Shown here: positions 23,176 through 36,111 of the stretch, piece after piece
How the letters are laid out: each line of letters starts with the position of its first letter
Numbering within the stretch: the first letter of the stretch is position 1
Source: Drechslerella dactyloides
Taxonomy: Eukaryota; Ascomycota; Orbiliomycetes; Orbiliales; Orbiliaceae
Length of the DNA: 64,000 nucleotides
Reading direction: 5' to 3'
Assembly: GCA_020064725.1 (NCBI GenBank)
Contig: JAGTWJ010000019.1
Location: forward strand, 496,001 to 560,000
Notes under the pieces: model-generated
The model's database searches: none
The model's input: only the letters and a program-made list of their open reading frames with translations
What the model was told of the DNA's origin: nothing
Position numbers and translations under genes: made by a program

Positions 23176-24714
23176 ATGCCGGTCGAATTCGCGAGCAAGG
23201 TCCTCACCGATGGCGTGGCGTCGGTCCAATATCTGCCCCAGATCCTCCGGCTGCTGCCGTGGGCGGCGCTCGTTTATGCCCTACGCTGGTTCTTCGGCGG
23301 GCAGAGCAACAAGGTTGACCGCGTGATGCACGGCAAGGTCGTCATGGTCACAGTACGTACGAATCCATCACTCCTCTATACACTTCCAATATCTCCAATT
23401 GAAGCTATGTGCAATCGACTGATGCCAAATGACTGGATTGTATCCGCAGGGTGGAACGTCGGGCCTCGGCGCTGCGATAGTCGACGACTTAGCTTCCAAG
23501 GGCGCCCAAATCATCCTCCTCGTCCGGTCGACCCATGACTCCTGGCTCGTCGACTACATCTCAGACCTACGTGCCCGGTATCGGAACACGCTCATCTACG
23601 CGGAGGAATGCGATCTCTCCTCCCTGCACAGCATCCGCGTCTTCTGCACGACCTGGCTCGACAATTCCCCGCCACGACGCCTCGATAGCATCGTTTTAGC
23701 CGCGGGTATCATGGCGCCGCCGTTTTCCGCCCGGACGCTCACGAAAGACGGTGTAGAAGCCCACTGGGGCATCGATTATCTCGCCAATTATCATTTCCTA
23801 ACGCTCATGCTCCCCGCATTGAAAGTGCAGCCCCCGGACCGCGATGTGCGGGTGCTAGTGGCGACGTGTCCGGCGTATATGATGGGCGAGCTAGACTTGA
23901 ACGACCCGGAGTTTCTACAGCGCGGGTATCCCGCTCGGCGGCCGTGGCTGGTGTACGGCGCGGCGAAGATAGCTTTGATGTCGCTTGTGGCGGAGCTGCA
24001 GCGGCAATTGGACGGGTACAAGCGGCCGGATGGAATGCCGATGAATGTGAAGATCTACAGCGTGGATCCGGGGATTATGAGAAGCCCTGGGAGTCGACGA
24101 TGGCTATCGCTGGGGAGTGTTGTTGGGCTGTTCGTCTACTTGGTCATGTGGCCTGTGTGGTGGATTGTGCTGAAGAGCACGGGGGAGGGGGCCCAGAGCT
24201 TCCTGGCAGGGTTATACGACCCGGACTTTTCGAGGGGGCAGGGAGGTGGCTTGATTAGGGAGTGTCGAATATCACCGTATGTGGTTTGGTCTACCATGCT
24301 TCGCACATACGATACGGTTGGGTTGTTTAAGCTAATGATGGGTTACTACGGGATAGGTTTCGGAAACCGGAGATCGACTCCGACGTGCTTGGAGAACAGC
24401 TTTACGAGATATCGAAGCTGCAGGTCGAGCAGGTCGAGAAAGAAGCAGCGCTTGCGCGGGCACGGCAGAAGAAGCAGCAGAGCCAGCAGAATGACTCGGA
24501 CGCCACGAAGACTGCCGCTAAGGGTGGTGACAGCGAGACAGGGGGGGCCGACGGAGCTACCGACAACTCCGCACCGAAGCAAAAGAAGGGCGACTCGGAG
24601 GGTAAGAAGGTGGCATTCACCGACGACGTGGATGTAGACGACAAGACGGAAACGTCAGCGACGGAGACGCCCAAGTCGGCGAGCAAGCGGCGTCCAAGGA
24701 AGAAGAAAGCGTAA
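23176..24714 (+). CDS. Membrane-anchored short-chain dehydrogenase/reductase (SDR)
   Basis: NAD(P)-dependent oxidoreductase; substrate unknown. Exons 23176-23352, 23450-24276, 24357-24714 give 453 residues. An N-terminal hydrophobic segment (ILRLLPWAALVYALRWFF) suggests membrane attachment. The cofactor motif GGTSGLG is at residues 60-66. The catalytic Tyr228-x3-Lys232 is present in YGAAK. The position of the usual catalytic Ser reads VLVATCPAYM, with no Ser, and the NAG motif reads LAAG, so the active site is atypical. A second hydrophobic stretch (VVGLFVYLVMWPVWWIVL) follows. The third exon encodes a Glu/Lys-rich coiled and disordered tail ending RRPRKKKA. The third exon was joined because its frame continues as FRKPEIDSDVLG after a canonical GTATGT/ATAG intron. 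An ER or lipid-droplet location is a guess. Confidence 0.85.
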
Positions 24715-27700
24715 TATCACAGTTCTGCAGAGAATTTGTTGCATATATCTGAAACAAAACGATCACTGAATCGCATGCATTCGAAGGAATGTGGTACATA
24801 GTTGCGGAAGCACCTGTCCAGTGTGCCCTTTGATGAATACCCCTGGAGCTCGATTGCGCTAGCCAGGCGAGATCAAGCCAGGAGCTAGTATCTTATATCA
24901 TATAGCTCTATATAACATGCCTCCTGGCATTCTCGACAGGAAAATTCCTAGAGGGACAACTTCACTGGCAGTCACACATATCGACCGATTGAGATATCCG
25001 AATCAGTCGCTCAATCCTTTCTCGGAGCTGTGCACGGTGCACCTTCAAACGCCTCGAATACTCATACACCTCTTGCCACAATGCTAACAATAATAAATTG
25101 TGAGACCCGGATGATACTGTCAGCAGGAGCAGGCAGCGATAACATCGGATGGCCGCATCTGGTAAGAAGTAACCAGCATCGGAGCAAGTTTCGTTCCCCA
25201 AACATCGAATCATATATATGTTACCATGGTTGGTTCGTACGGTTGTTTTAACATCTTCTCGATGCATCGATGGATGAATCGATGGAAAGGAGTCGCCGGG
25301 TTTGGGATAGTCCAGGAACCAGAATATCCAGCCGACCAACGAAATGCAAAGATCCAAGAATTACCTGAAGAGGTCCACTGAATTGAAATTTAAGCCCCGG
25401 AAGTGTTTTTATCCAGAAATCTAGCTTCGCGCAGACTAGTGGATTTCTATCTCATGAATATCCGTTCAAGGAAATTCTGAAGCACTGTCACCAGAGGGGT
25501 CTTACCAGTAGAGTCGTCTTTTAACGGACGATAAGAACTGCCACCGTGGGATCGCAGTCGGACGCTAGCGGCATGCGAATTTTTTTACAAGGTATCAGTA
25601 TTCGCCTGAGCTCCTTGGATGTCTGACCACGGCTCGCAATATGCCCACCTCCATCCAGACGGCATGGCATAGAAATCAATGGAATCGAGCGCTTCGGAGA
25701 GTTCGTTTGCGGCATGATATATAATCTGGCCTATGGCGAACCTGCTCGCTAATGCTGGCGGTGCATCAAGCTGGCGTTAGCGTCCCTATCGCGACTTAGC
25801 TTAGGCGAGCGCCCGCCAGAAGCAGCTGGAGACGAGGTGCCACGATGCAGCTTCAGCCATGCATGCATCTGTGGGGAAAGCCCGTATACTCGGGTTCTTG
25901 GGCTATCTTTTCTTTCTGATTGCGGTAAATTTAGATAAAGACATTGTCAAGAACGTAATATGCTGGATTGGACAGTTGGCTTGTGGTTCGAATGCATGAT
26001 TCGTGACCGTGAGCTGTGAGCTTGGTGAAGCTTGGTTGAGTTTATGCGGTGAGCGTATGAATCACAGAGTACGAGTAGCATACCCGCAACGCACATGTTC
26101 GAGCTCTCGTACCTGCCAGTCCGGTCATGAGGTCCGGTCCAGTGTCTGACCAGGTGGCTACAGTATATACTCCACCGTCTAGTAGCCATCGGGAACTCTC
26201 AGGATAATTTTATCTTGGTTCTCGAGGAGCGCTCGAGTGCCGTTTAGCCGGCCACCAAGTCGTCAGTTTAGCTCGACAGCAGCATGCTCAAAAGTTGTCT
26301 TGTCTCGCATGATAGAAGCGCCGAAAGCGCCAAAGTCAGCACAAGTAGATGTACCACCTTCCAGATGGAATCGACAGTATACGGCGGAGAGACACGCACA
26401 GGCTGCTAAGGATCGTACATGACAAGTCGACGTGCATGAGCGAGCCCACAGTACACCGCAATATTCGCCACTGCGAAAAAAAATTAACTTGTGGGGCGGT
26501 GATCGATAGAATGCAATACCCCCGCGAGGAACTGCCGCTTCCACCTTGAGCCAGCGGTCACGCATATTATCTCGTTAACGTATAACCGGACGTCTGGTAG
26601 GTTGTAACCGTGGGCTTCGGGATTAGAATAATATCAATCGTCGGCAATGCCAGAACGGTCCAGGAATTTGTTTTCAATCTCCCGATTAACGTTATAACGT
26701 TGGTTGTTCGATAAGACGATAAGTTCGCATACTTTTATCGATTATCGCGGGCGCGGGCCATCGCATCGCTCATTACATCGCATCGCATCCTCTCATCGCT
26801 GTCGACTACCCGATTGGCCCACTCTCAAAGGTGGTCTGAACTCAACTCTACTACAGCACTCAAGCACAGTAAGTACCGGCGAACACGTCTAATCCGGATT
26901 TCTTCTTCGTCGAAAGTTTAACGATGTGCTAATGGCCCAAGCTCCAGCGACCGAGGTTTCCTTCCATTCTTCCAATCCCGCGGCTGCCAGCCCGAGTTGA
27001 CGAGTTGACTTCCCGCCGACCGAGCCCGATTGTCGATTGTCCGTCATCGATCCACGACCATTGAGCCAAACGAGAGAATCGAGTCTGGAGAAGAGAGATT
27101 GACGGCCTGGCCAACATTCCTCGACGAATAGGAACCAAACCTTCTCCACCGGACCACACCAGGTCTGAAGTGTCCCTCGTTTATACACCCGTACCATTCG
27201 TCGAAAACGCGAAAACTTCCATGCGCAGAGTACACAAGCAGCCTGCCAAGCCCACGGTTTAAATCTCGAATCCGCCCAGCGCCAGCCTGGTCCTCAGAGG
27301 TGAAACTTGAGATCAAACTTGATCCTAAAGATCAGTCGAAGGGAAAGGGTCGGCTGAAGGGAGTGCAGGCACCGGTGCTGTGATCGCAGGTGCAGGTACC
27401 AAGCCTCTCTTGTGGTCCTTTCCAGGGTGAAGGTTCATGAAAGCTCCAACATCGCCATTTCCGGCCGTCACCACGTTTCCAGATCGATCGCTTATCTCCC
27501 GTTTCAGGACCTGATTGTTCCCTGCCGCCCGCAAAGAGCCTGTCCAACGGACGAAAAGGGTCAACATCCACGACTCGCCGACTGGGCGCCAGTTGGCTGA
27601 GGGCCCGCTGCATGCGCATACACCTCATTAGTGGACGCTGAAAAACAAAAAACAGAAAATAAAGGGCTTTTTGGGGCCAAGGCAGCTGCCGTCTGCTGAA

Positions 27701-28135
27701 TCCGAAATCAAACCCGCTGGTCTTGGCTGTCTGGCTGACCGCCACCAGGAGCAGCGCGGCCGGGAACCCGGCACCGTGGCAGACTGGCCTGCCATCTATC
27801 GCAGGACTTCAAAAGGGTTGTGTGGTCCCCATTACATTATTTCATTCAATATCCGCACGCAGGGGAAGCGGAGCTGAAAGGCCCAAGAAAATTCATAATA
27901 CAAAGCTGCGTCGAACTATCCCCAGAGAATTCGAAGCGGCAGCGCAAGGGGAACTAAATCGTGATCCAAACGTTAATTCGCAAGGTAAAACAAGCAGAAC
28001 GAGCAAAAGAAAAGCAAAGTCCGCCCCGAAAATTTGAATACGGTTTTCGCTTGCCCCTGCCCACGATTCTAGCGTTCCAGACTTGGTGCATGTGGGGGCT
28101 CGAGTTTCTTCCCCCTCTCAAATGAAGCCTTTAAG
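24715..28135. other. 3.4-kb gene-free stretch ahead of the GPCR gene
   Basis: No supported gene. The minus-strand frame 24962-25357 (131 codons) has a protein-like C-terminal half but no supporting context. From about 26700 the sequence is CT/CG-rich and probably the long promoter and 5' leader of the GPCR. ACAGTAAGTACCGG at about 26866-26879 is a perfect splice donor and repeats the exon-1 donor context of that gene (28394), so a leader intron is possible. Confidence 0.5.
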
Positions 28136-30651
28136 ATGGGTGACATGCCAGTTGATCCAGAGCTGGTCCCCAGCCAGGTGTCACTCCCAACTCTCTCGAC
28201 GACCACTTCCCAGCTTCATCCGACGGCACTTTTCAGCATGGCCCTCGGTGGGCCCCAACCATCGGGGTCGTCGCTGACGCCAGACCAGCTAAAAATTGTC
28301 CGTGTAATCGCCCTTGTCAGTTCCTCGATTACGCTCATTGCATCGGCGATTGTGCTACATTGGTTTGTCAGGATGCGGCGGAATTTTAGACGACAGTAAG
28401 TACCGGAACTCTCCATTCACGCGATTCTCCCCCGAGTGACCACGGATACACGCGTATATGCAACGGTTCCACGTTCCAACGTCTTGACGTCCGAAAAACC
28501 GAATATCTTGCAAAGACGCGAACTCGGTTCACTGCTGGGAGCTATTCTTGCTGAAAAGTAGTGCTGGTGCATGCGCGTGCATGCATCTACTCTACTTCAA
28601 ACGGAACGCATGCTGGATAGGTTCGCTAATCGGAGCCTTGCAGATTGATCATGATACTTATCTTGTGTGACTCGTGGAAATCGCTTTGGAGTTTCATCTT
28701 TCCTGCCGTCGCCCTCTCGAACACCACCGTTGCATCTGCTAGCGATTTTTGTCAAGCGTCTGGTTTCTTCTTTGCCTTCGGCATCGAGTCTGCCGGTAGG
28801 TCTTCAGTCCAGTTACGATTGCCAGTCGGGAGGTAACTCTGGTACAAGGCTAAAACCTAACATCTCGGAGCTAGACTTCTGCATCTTGTTTATTGCTATC
28901 CACGCCGCGACCAGCATCTTCTTTCCCCAAACAGGCTCACTGGGTAAGGCCGGCTTGTATCCTTATAGATATGCTGTATACGCCACCCTCGTTTTCCTGC
29001 CGCTTCTCATGGCCTCGCTCGCCTTCTCAAACAGCCAGTCTGCGTATGTTGCGCAGACCACATGGTGCTATCTACCCGTACGTCATCTCGAATATCCTCG
29101 TGTGAACCGTCTTGCAATTTAATTATACTGATGTTTTTACAGGTTCGCCCTTTCTGGTACCGTCTCGCCCTTGCGTGGATCCCGCGATACATCATCATGC
29201 TATCAATTACCGGTCTTTATTTGGCGATCTACATTTACGTCAAGGTGACGTTCCGCGCCTACAGGGCCCGCTTTAGAACATCGGAGTTCGACACGGACGC
29301 CACCCAAGCTTCGCAACTCCGAACTGCACGACATCACTCTATTGGTGGATCCAGAAGAGGCTCGACACTGAGCGTATTTGGCGCTACATTCAAGGTTCCC
29401 GGCCTCGCTAGGACCGAGAAATTTAGGGAAGAAGGAGTGGGGCTCGACACAGTTGCTGCACGAATCAGAAGACTCTCCGAAATCGAGGAAGACGGGCGCG
29501 ACGAAACCGAAGGCCAAATCACCGACCCTGAGAAGGGCATCAACAGCCCTCACGATGACCCTTCCCATAACATTGAGACAAATGCCGAGGACACCACCGA
29601 AGCTTCTTCTTCCACCCGCGACACGAATACCGCGGATAGCAATCTTCAGGCCAGCAAGAAAGCTACTGCCCCGCAACTCCCTAATACCGGCTCGCCGACC
29701 GCAACCAATGAAGACCTTCGCAAGCGCCAATATGCCATCCAACGCCAGCTCCGCTTCTTGTTCATCTATCCCTGCGTCTACGTCCTCATCTGGCTGATAC
29801 CGTTCATCAATCACGCGCTGCAGTATTATGAGCGGTTCGCCTTACGCCCTCCCTTCCCGCTCGTCTGCATAAGCGCGTTCGCGGTCCCTATCCAAGGCGC
29901 GGTCGATTGTCTGCTGTTCTCGTTACGAGAAAAACCATGGCGTCTGGTTCGTAAGCATACCAAGCAGCCGTTCTTCAGCTGGCTGTTACGCCGTAAGTGG
30001 GAAGAGCCTGATGTCGGCGGCATTGTCAACCTCGAGACCCTGACCGAGAGCCAGCGACACGCGTACTTGCGCCGGGAGCGGGAGAAGGAGGAAAATGCAG
30101 CCGCGAAGGCCGAGCGGATCGAGAAGAAGAAGCGCGCGAAGATGCAGAGGAAAAATTCGATGACGTGGTGGGATACCTTCGAGCGCGCGAATCTAAGCGG
30201 TACAGCAGTCTCACGACAGCCATCAAGACAAGAAGGCGAGTCGAGAGACACGCTGACGGTTCCAGCTGCCACGGCTGGGGAGGGGAAGGTGCCAACTAGG
30301 AATGGTAGCTTCAGCAGCTTCACCTCGTTGGGCCGGCGGCGATCGAGAAGTGGTACGGATTTGTGGAAGGGATTTTCCTTCGCGGATTCGAATGGCAGAC
30401 AGGGCTCTACATCGACTAGGAAGCAGAGCGCCCCTCTGGATAACATCGCGCCGAGCTCGATCGCTGCGATTGAGGAGGAGTGTCATGGACCCATGAGTGT
30501 TGATGATGACAACGTGGATCCATATTCGACTGCGACGTCGGCGAGCGAGATGACGATGAGTTACCGGTCTGCGAATTCGACTACGCCTTTAGTAGAGAGT
30601 GAGGCGCCGCCGTTGATGATGAAAGCGTTACCCGTGTTACCGAGGAAGTAG
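28136..30651 (+). CDS. Git3-family G protein-coupled receptor (glucose/nutrient sensor type)
   Basis: Predicted plasma-membrane receptor of the Git3/Gpr1 class, which in other fungi couples to a G-alpha and the cAMP-PKA pathway. Exons 28136-28395, 28644-28795, 28875-29077, 29143-30651; 707 residues. Seven membrane segments can be read: TM1 IVRVIALVSSSITLIASAIV, TM2 from LIMILILCDSWKSLW, TM3 spanning the exon 2/3 join, TM4 YAVYATLVFLPLLMASLAF, TM5 IPRYIIMLSITGLYLAIYIY, TM6 FLFIYPCVYVLIWLIPF, TM7 from PLVCISAFAVPIQGAVDCLL. The WCYLP-VRPFWYRLALAWIPRY block at the exon 3/4 join is typical of the family. A long Ser/Thr-rich third intracellular loop and a long basic C-tail with several RRxS-like sites are candidates for phosphorylation. 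The ligand cannot be read from sequence. Confidence 0.9.
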
Positions 30652-31844
30652 ATTGCGGTTTCGACGCGCTCTTCTCCTGTCTTTTTCGGGCCTTTCGTTT
30701 CCTGGAGTTTCATTGCATTCCTTTTCCTTCTCGTTCGTTGTTTTATATTTTTCTCTTTTTTCTCTGGATACCCTGGTGTTTTTACAGCTCCTTTTCCTTA
30801 TGGACGCCTTCTATTGACTCAACGACCAGTGCTGAGCGGTACAATACAGCCTGTTTTGATTATGACAGCAGTCGTACGCACGCACGAACTTATTATTGTA
30901 TAAATTCTAATTCTTTGCTATCCTTTTTGCCGTTTTGCATTTCATGAGCACCCAAAAATTCGTTCTCTTTGAATTCTTTGATGCGGCACTTCCACGCATG
31001 CATTGCTATTCCAAAAATACACTTTGCATCGGTTCTGGAGTTTATTCTTCTTACCTTGAGAATTATCGGTTTCTGTCTGCACTATTGTCATTTTCCTTCG
31101 TCTGCTGCGCCGGCTGGTTGGTGCTGGTGCGTGGCATTTTGATATCATGCATTTGCCGTTCAGGGAGATATCTACCTTGGATTCTGGATGCGTGCACTTT
31201 TCGACCATCTTCGACTGCTGTTTCGCCATATGACGACTACGACTAACTAGAGACTCACGTACGAGAAAAGTTTCGAGAAGTGGTTTCTTTTACCCTTTTG
31301 TATAACACATTTTAATACTGGTGGGATTCTTATTTCGGGGGGGTTATTTGATCACTGTATGATATAGTTACTATTTCAATACTTGCAAGTTTGAGCGTTG
31401 CTATTGGCGGTCGTATACTATTTTGCATGGCTATCGATGTTGCATTTTTTGTATACTATACTATGTAATGATTTTCCACCCATAGATCTAGAGGTTAGAG
31501 TGCTTGGAATCAATGTGCTTTTTGCATGGCTGATGTCAAACTATCGTTCGTACATATTGTTTCCCAGTACTAGGACGCTCATGCGAATTCTCTGTGGTAG
31601 CTGTTAGCATAGTCCACATGGGCAGTCGTTATAGCAAATATCTTCCGTACCAGTAAAGAGATGAAAGGCGTGTAAGGATGTGAACTTCGCGAATGATCTT
31701 ATGGAAAGAGTCGGAACAGATTTTCGCACAGAGCTAATAGATAAAAGATCTCTCGAGGAAGAAGTCAAGCTCGAAAAAAACCCCTCTCAGAGAAATAGAA
31801 GGAAAAGAAGAGGCCGTTCGTAGGCTACTCTGTCGATATTTAAA
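30652..31844. other. Convergent intergenic region, T-rich
   Basis: 1.2 kb between convergent genes; T-rich after 30660. No supported gene or repeat. Confidence 0.6.
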
Positions 31845-34495
31845 TCACTTCTTGGAAGACAATTTCTTGGAAGACAGCTGCATTGCGCTAGGCAAGCAGT
31901 AATGCGGAAAATCAACCTTACACCACCGGCATCGCGCCGGTTTCTCCGCCTCCATCACCTCATCACCAGCCGCCCACGCACCGCTGCACGTTGCTGCCAT
32001 TGACACCGCACGGTGCAGGCGCAGCAGAAGGGGGTCCGGCAACGGGATATCCTCGCGTGCAACAAACGTAATGGGATGCGGGTACGGCTCGCCATCCGGC
32101 ACCGGTACCGCATGCAGACCGTCCGCGAGATGCGCCTCCATATGCTGAGCGCGGACGGTGTACGTTGCCGATTCAGGTGGCGCGACGGTGGCGCCACTGG
32201 TGACCGAAGACTTGCGGGAGAGCGCGGGAGATGCATTGCGGGAAACGGGCTTGAAGATCTCGGAGAGGTCTGGAACGGGGAGGGGTGCGGGAGCGGGCTC
32301 TTCCAGCCAGACTTTCATCTGGCGGAAACCCACTGCGACGGCGTAGGCGGTGCTGAGGGCGTTGGCGGGGAGGAAGGTGATTGGAGAAACGTGGGCGTGG
32401 ATGCCTGGGCAGTACCATTCGGTGAGGAACCAGAAGAGCTGGTCCTCCCATGGGTGGGCCTATAGTGAGATGTATTAGCATTTGATCGCGAGGCCACATT
32501 TGATGCAACATTTTAGAAAGTACGATTAGAGGCACGCGGGAAAACTTTGGAGGCAGGTGTAGATGGGCACAGACCTTGTCGAGTTCCTCCGTGATATCCT
32601 GCTGGCCACGCGGGAAGATGATACAGCAGACAACGTGGTTCGGATCCGCGGGTTCGTCGGGATTCAAGGCAGCAGGAGCGGCATGAGAGGGTTCATCGGT
32701 GTCATTTTTATGTAGTTTTTGTAAGAAGTTCCTGGTCTTTTGTATAGCCTTTCTGAAATTTCCCTGGCTGTCAGAGAAAATGTTGGAGTTTTCCTTCTCA
32801 GATTCTTCGATAGCTATGCTCAAGCTTTCGGGGTTTACTCCCTGCTTTTCCTGTTCGCGGAGGGCGAGAAGCTCTTCTTCTGAGAGCTTTCTGAACTCAA
32901 TGGGAGTCTTGCGTGCGAGAACATCGACGAAATCGTCCCGCTCGAAGACCTGGGGAGAGTGTAAGCCAACTCTAGCACGTACAGAATTGTCTAATAGATG
33001 TAATGCGAAGGTCGTAGCGTACTTACCGATCCGATGAGGTTGAGGAACTGGTCGACGCCCTTCATGGTGTTCTTGTACTTGTACAAAGGTCCTTCTCTGT
33101 GCACCCGACGGACTGTGCAATCCATCCATCCATGTTAGCATCACTCAATATATAGAAATAAGCCGATTTGGAAGCCATTCACATACACCGCATGTAGAAG
33201 TATCGAAAGATATCGTCGCAGACCACATTCATCCTCCCGAATGCCCCATCACTGAACCCATCCTTCTTCGCCTTCTCGCTCATCTCCATGATGTCGTCCA
33301 TGCTCTTGACCACCGCCGTCCCCTCCGTGTAACTACACATCAGCGCAAACATTACCGCTAGATTAAGCCTCCCATGCCACGACGGACACTCGTCAAAGAA
33401 GCTTCTGAGAAACTTGGCACGGTTATACTTGACGCGCTCGTGCGTCCAAAAGGCGTGCACATGGCTTGGTATGAACCCTTCTTTATTCGCAGGGCCCTCG
33501 AAGACTGGGACGGACTGAGTGAAGGAGCCGCGGACGGAAGCGCTCATCCTGCGAAGATCTGGGCAGTAGATGTTTTGCGCTTTCTCAAACTCATTGAGAC
33601 ACCACTGAGCGTGTGCGAGGAGCGTTATGGCTTGGCGAGCGCCGTTCTGGTCGGCGAGGACGGTGAGGCGGATGGTCTTGCCGAAGAGGTCCTTTGACTT
33701 CGCTGATTCGTCGCTGGGGTTTGGTGTCAGCGGGTGTGTGATGGAGCCGCGCGGGAAGCGGATGTTGGCATTCGTGAGGCCCTCTAGCCAGAGTTCGCAA
33801 ATTGGAAAGGTGAACTTGAGAGGGAATCGGTCCAAGTAAAGACTCTCTTTGTCTGGGAGTTCGACGCCGATTTCTGGTTTGTGGTTGAAGGTTAGTTTGC
33901 GGGGAGGGCGTGGGAGACCGAGCATCTCCTTGGGTATGGCCCTCGGCTCTCTGATGAAGCGGTCAGCTGGCGAGTTCGATGAGCCTGGTGCTTGTTCGAG
34001 GAGACGGGCCACGCCACGGTCGATAGTGAGCGCGGTGCCATTGGTTTGGACGGCTGGGCGGAACATTGTGTCGTCTCTGAAGGTTTCCGGGGCAGGTCGT
34101 GGGACGAATGGTTGCGGGACGACGGCAAGGTATTGCTCTGCCAAAGCTGTGAGGACATCGTCGGCCTGAGTATTGCTGTGAGCAACATTGCTAGAATCAT
34201 TGGCATATTTTTCTGCTGGTTTCTCAACGGTTCCTCCCTTGGTATCGGTAGCCGGCGGGACGGAATCTTTCTTTGATTCGACTGTTTCTTCGTTAGAGCT
34301 ATCGCTCAACTCTTCAAATCGCTGGAACCCCTCGGGGAACAGCGGTTTGTTCAACTCTGCTGGAACGGGAAGCTGCAGTTTTGGGGGAGCATCGAATTCA
34401 ATCGCTCGACCAGGTTGTACATTTGGCTGTTCGTGACTCTGGTCGTTGACTGCACGGTTCTGGAAGCCGCGCGGGATGTACCGTTGATTATCCAT
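31845..34495 (-). CDS. Large fungal protein of unknown function
   Basis: Not recognised. Proposed exons (minus) 34495-33187, 33112-33027, 32949-32575, 32459-31845; 794 residues. All joins keep frame; donors are GTATGT, GTAAGT and GTCTGT. The N-terminal about 200 residues are Pro/Ser/Gln-rich and likely disordered. From about residue 200 the protein looks folded: FPICELWLEGLTNANIRFPR, then a helical part (LLAHAQWCLNEFEKAQNIY), SHVHAFWTHERVKYNRAKFL, and after the third exon WEDQLFWFLTEWYCPGIHAH. The C-terminus has CRWCKVDFPHYC, a possible small metal site, and an SSKKLSSKK end. No signal peptide or membrane segment. The frame is open upstream of the ATG to an acceptor-like TTTAG at about 34526 (reading QAYDIWHSHQ), so an extra 5' exon is possible. 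Confidence 0.65.
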
Positions 34496-36111
34496 TTGAT
34501 GGGAATGCCAGATATCGTACGCTTGCCTAAAGAAGTGATGAATATTGCAGTTAGCATTTCAAGATGTGCCGATAGTGTTTATAATGAGACAATGAACACC
34601 AAGAGTTGGAACTAGATGAAGAGAAGAGAAGCGGACACTGTTGATCTTGCCTGGGGCTACCCTCTGGATTTCGAAAGGATGTCTCTAAGCTCTTTTTTCT
34701 TGATATTTGCTGCTGAGCTGACGACGATATCGCGATGGGAGCTATCGATAGATCAATATTGTGCTCAAAAGATAGATCGATTGAGCTTGCAGCACTGGTC
34801 TGATAACGATAGCTCTGGATATGGCAAGTTGCGTCTCGATGTAGGAGGTCCGCGATAGCTATTGATTGGGGGAAAGCAAGTCGCAATTTAAATGACAAGA
34901 ATCGTCGGATCTATAGCGCAGGGTGGTATAAAAAATAACAAAACGTTGTAAGATGATACAAGACCAGATGCCAGATGCCATAAGGTCCAGACTCGGTGCC
35001 GGGTCTGGCCTCAAAGTACTCCATCGGGATAGAGCGCGCTGAAAGAGCATGCGGATTGGCTGGATTTAATGCATGGTTCCCTCTGTGTTGTGACGGTTTA
35101 CAAGCTATTGTAAGATCAATCCAATGATATGGTGGGTAGAAGCGCCGGGGACCTGTAATCGGTTAGAGTTATCTAAGCCCAGCCAAGTGTTCTACGACAT
35201 CTAGAGAAGAATTAAACATAAGGAGGCCGACAGCTTTCAGAGTCCAGTTTCAAATTTTATAATCTGCTTTATGATCAATACAGTTAAGACCCTGCCACTG
35301 ACTAGTCATATATAGCCTATGGGTTATCTTCTGAAGCCCTCTATAGATCTAGATCTAGGCGAGATACACGCATATGTGTAAAATCTGCTGAGCTGACATG
35401 TAGGTAGCGATAACATGCCTCGAAGTGCTTCCACTTCAGGCATTACATTATGTAATTATATAGCCGTCTAAATCTCTTGTTCTCTCTCCACTGCACTGCT
35501 ATTTCGAAATTTCTGAAATCAAACCATGGGGCGGGCGAGCTTGTCATGGGTCAATAATATGGGCGGGTAAGTCAATTAACAATTATATATCCTTCGTCCC
35601 GAGCTCTCCTGAGATCACAGTCTTGTATTGCGGGCTCCGCGTTGACGAGATCACTACATGCTCTGTCCTCAAGTATCTTTGAGCAAGGTCTCCAGATTGT
35701 CCATTCGACCACTTAGCATCGATATGAATTTGGTAATCGCCTGAATCGGCATCAGCCTGCCGATTCGAGCGGCGCCACGAATTCTCTCGGAAGGCGCTCA
35801 GAATGCAACATTCTCCGCGTTGCCGCGCCATCGTTATCGATAGCCCCGCCCCCACATTCGCCTGCATCGGAACGCGTTGTGTCGGCAGACCCAATTTTCC
35901 AAAACTGAGTGCTCCAAACAGCAACCAAAGCAGACGAAGAGTCATCCCATCGACACCCCACCACCCGGTCTTGACCGCATATATACCCATTGCTGGTCCC
36001 TCTTCACTCTCCGCCACGATCAGGCGACTTCCCTTACTCCTACGGCCCCTCCGGCCCACTCTCCACTCTACCGTTCAGATCTCGGTGCTCCGGTTGCGCC
36101 TAGCTGCCAAC
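34496..36111. other. Divergent intergenic region before valyl-tRNA synthetase
   Basis: 1.6 kb. 34496-35580 shows no gene. The minus ORF 35583-36059 overlaps the leader of the synthetase gene and has no coding character of its own. From 35803 to 36111 the plus frame of the synthetase is open and its last about 32 codons look like a mitochondrial presequence. Confidence 0.5.
36016..36018 (+). promoter_or_regulatory. Candidate ACG (non-AUG) start for mitochondrial valyl-tRNA synthetase
   Basis: ACG lies 96 nt upstream of, and in frame with, the ATG at 36112. Its context CTCCGCCACGATC is near ideal for near-cognate initiation (G at -3). The 32 codons it would add contain eight... basic Arg-dominated residues, many Leu and no acidic residue (TIRRLPLLLRPLRPTLHS and onward), a typical mitochondrial import signal. 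Confidence 0.5.

Noticed and set aside
24962..25357. 131-codon minus-strand ORF
   Set aside because: Its C-terminal half looks protein-like, but the N-terminal half does not, there is no splice-supported extension, and the region is otherwise gene-free.
35583..36059. 158-codon minus-strand ORF opposite the valyl-tRNA synthetase leader
   Set aside because: Its openness is explained by the complementary presequence frame, and it shows no domain or ordered pattern.
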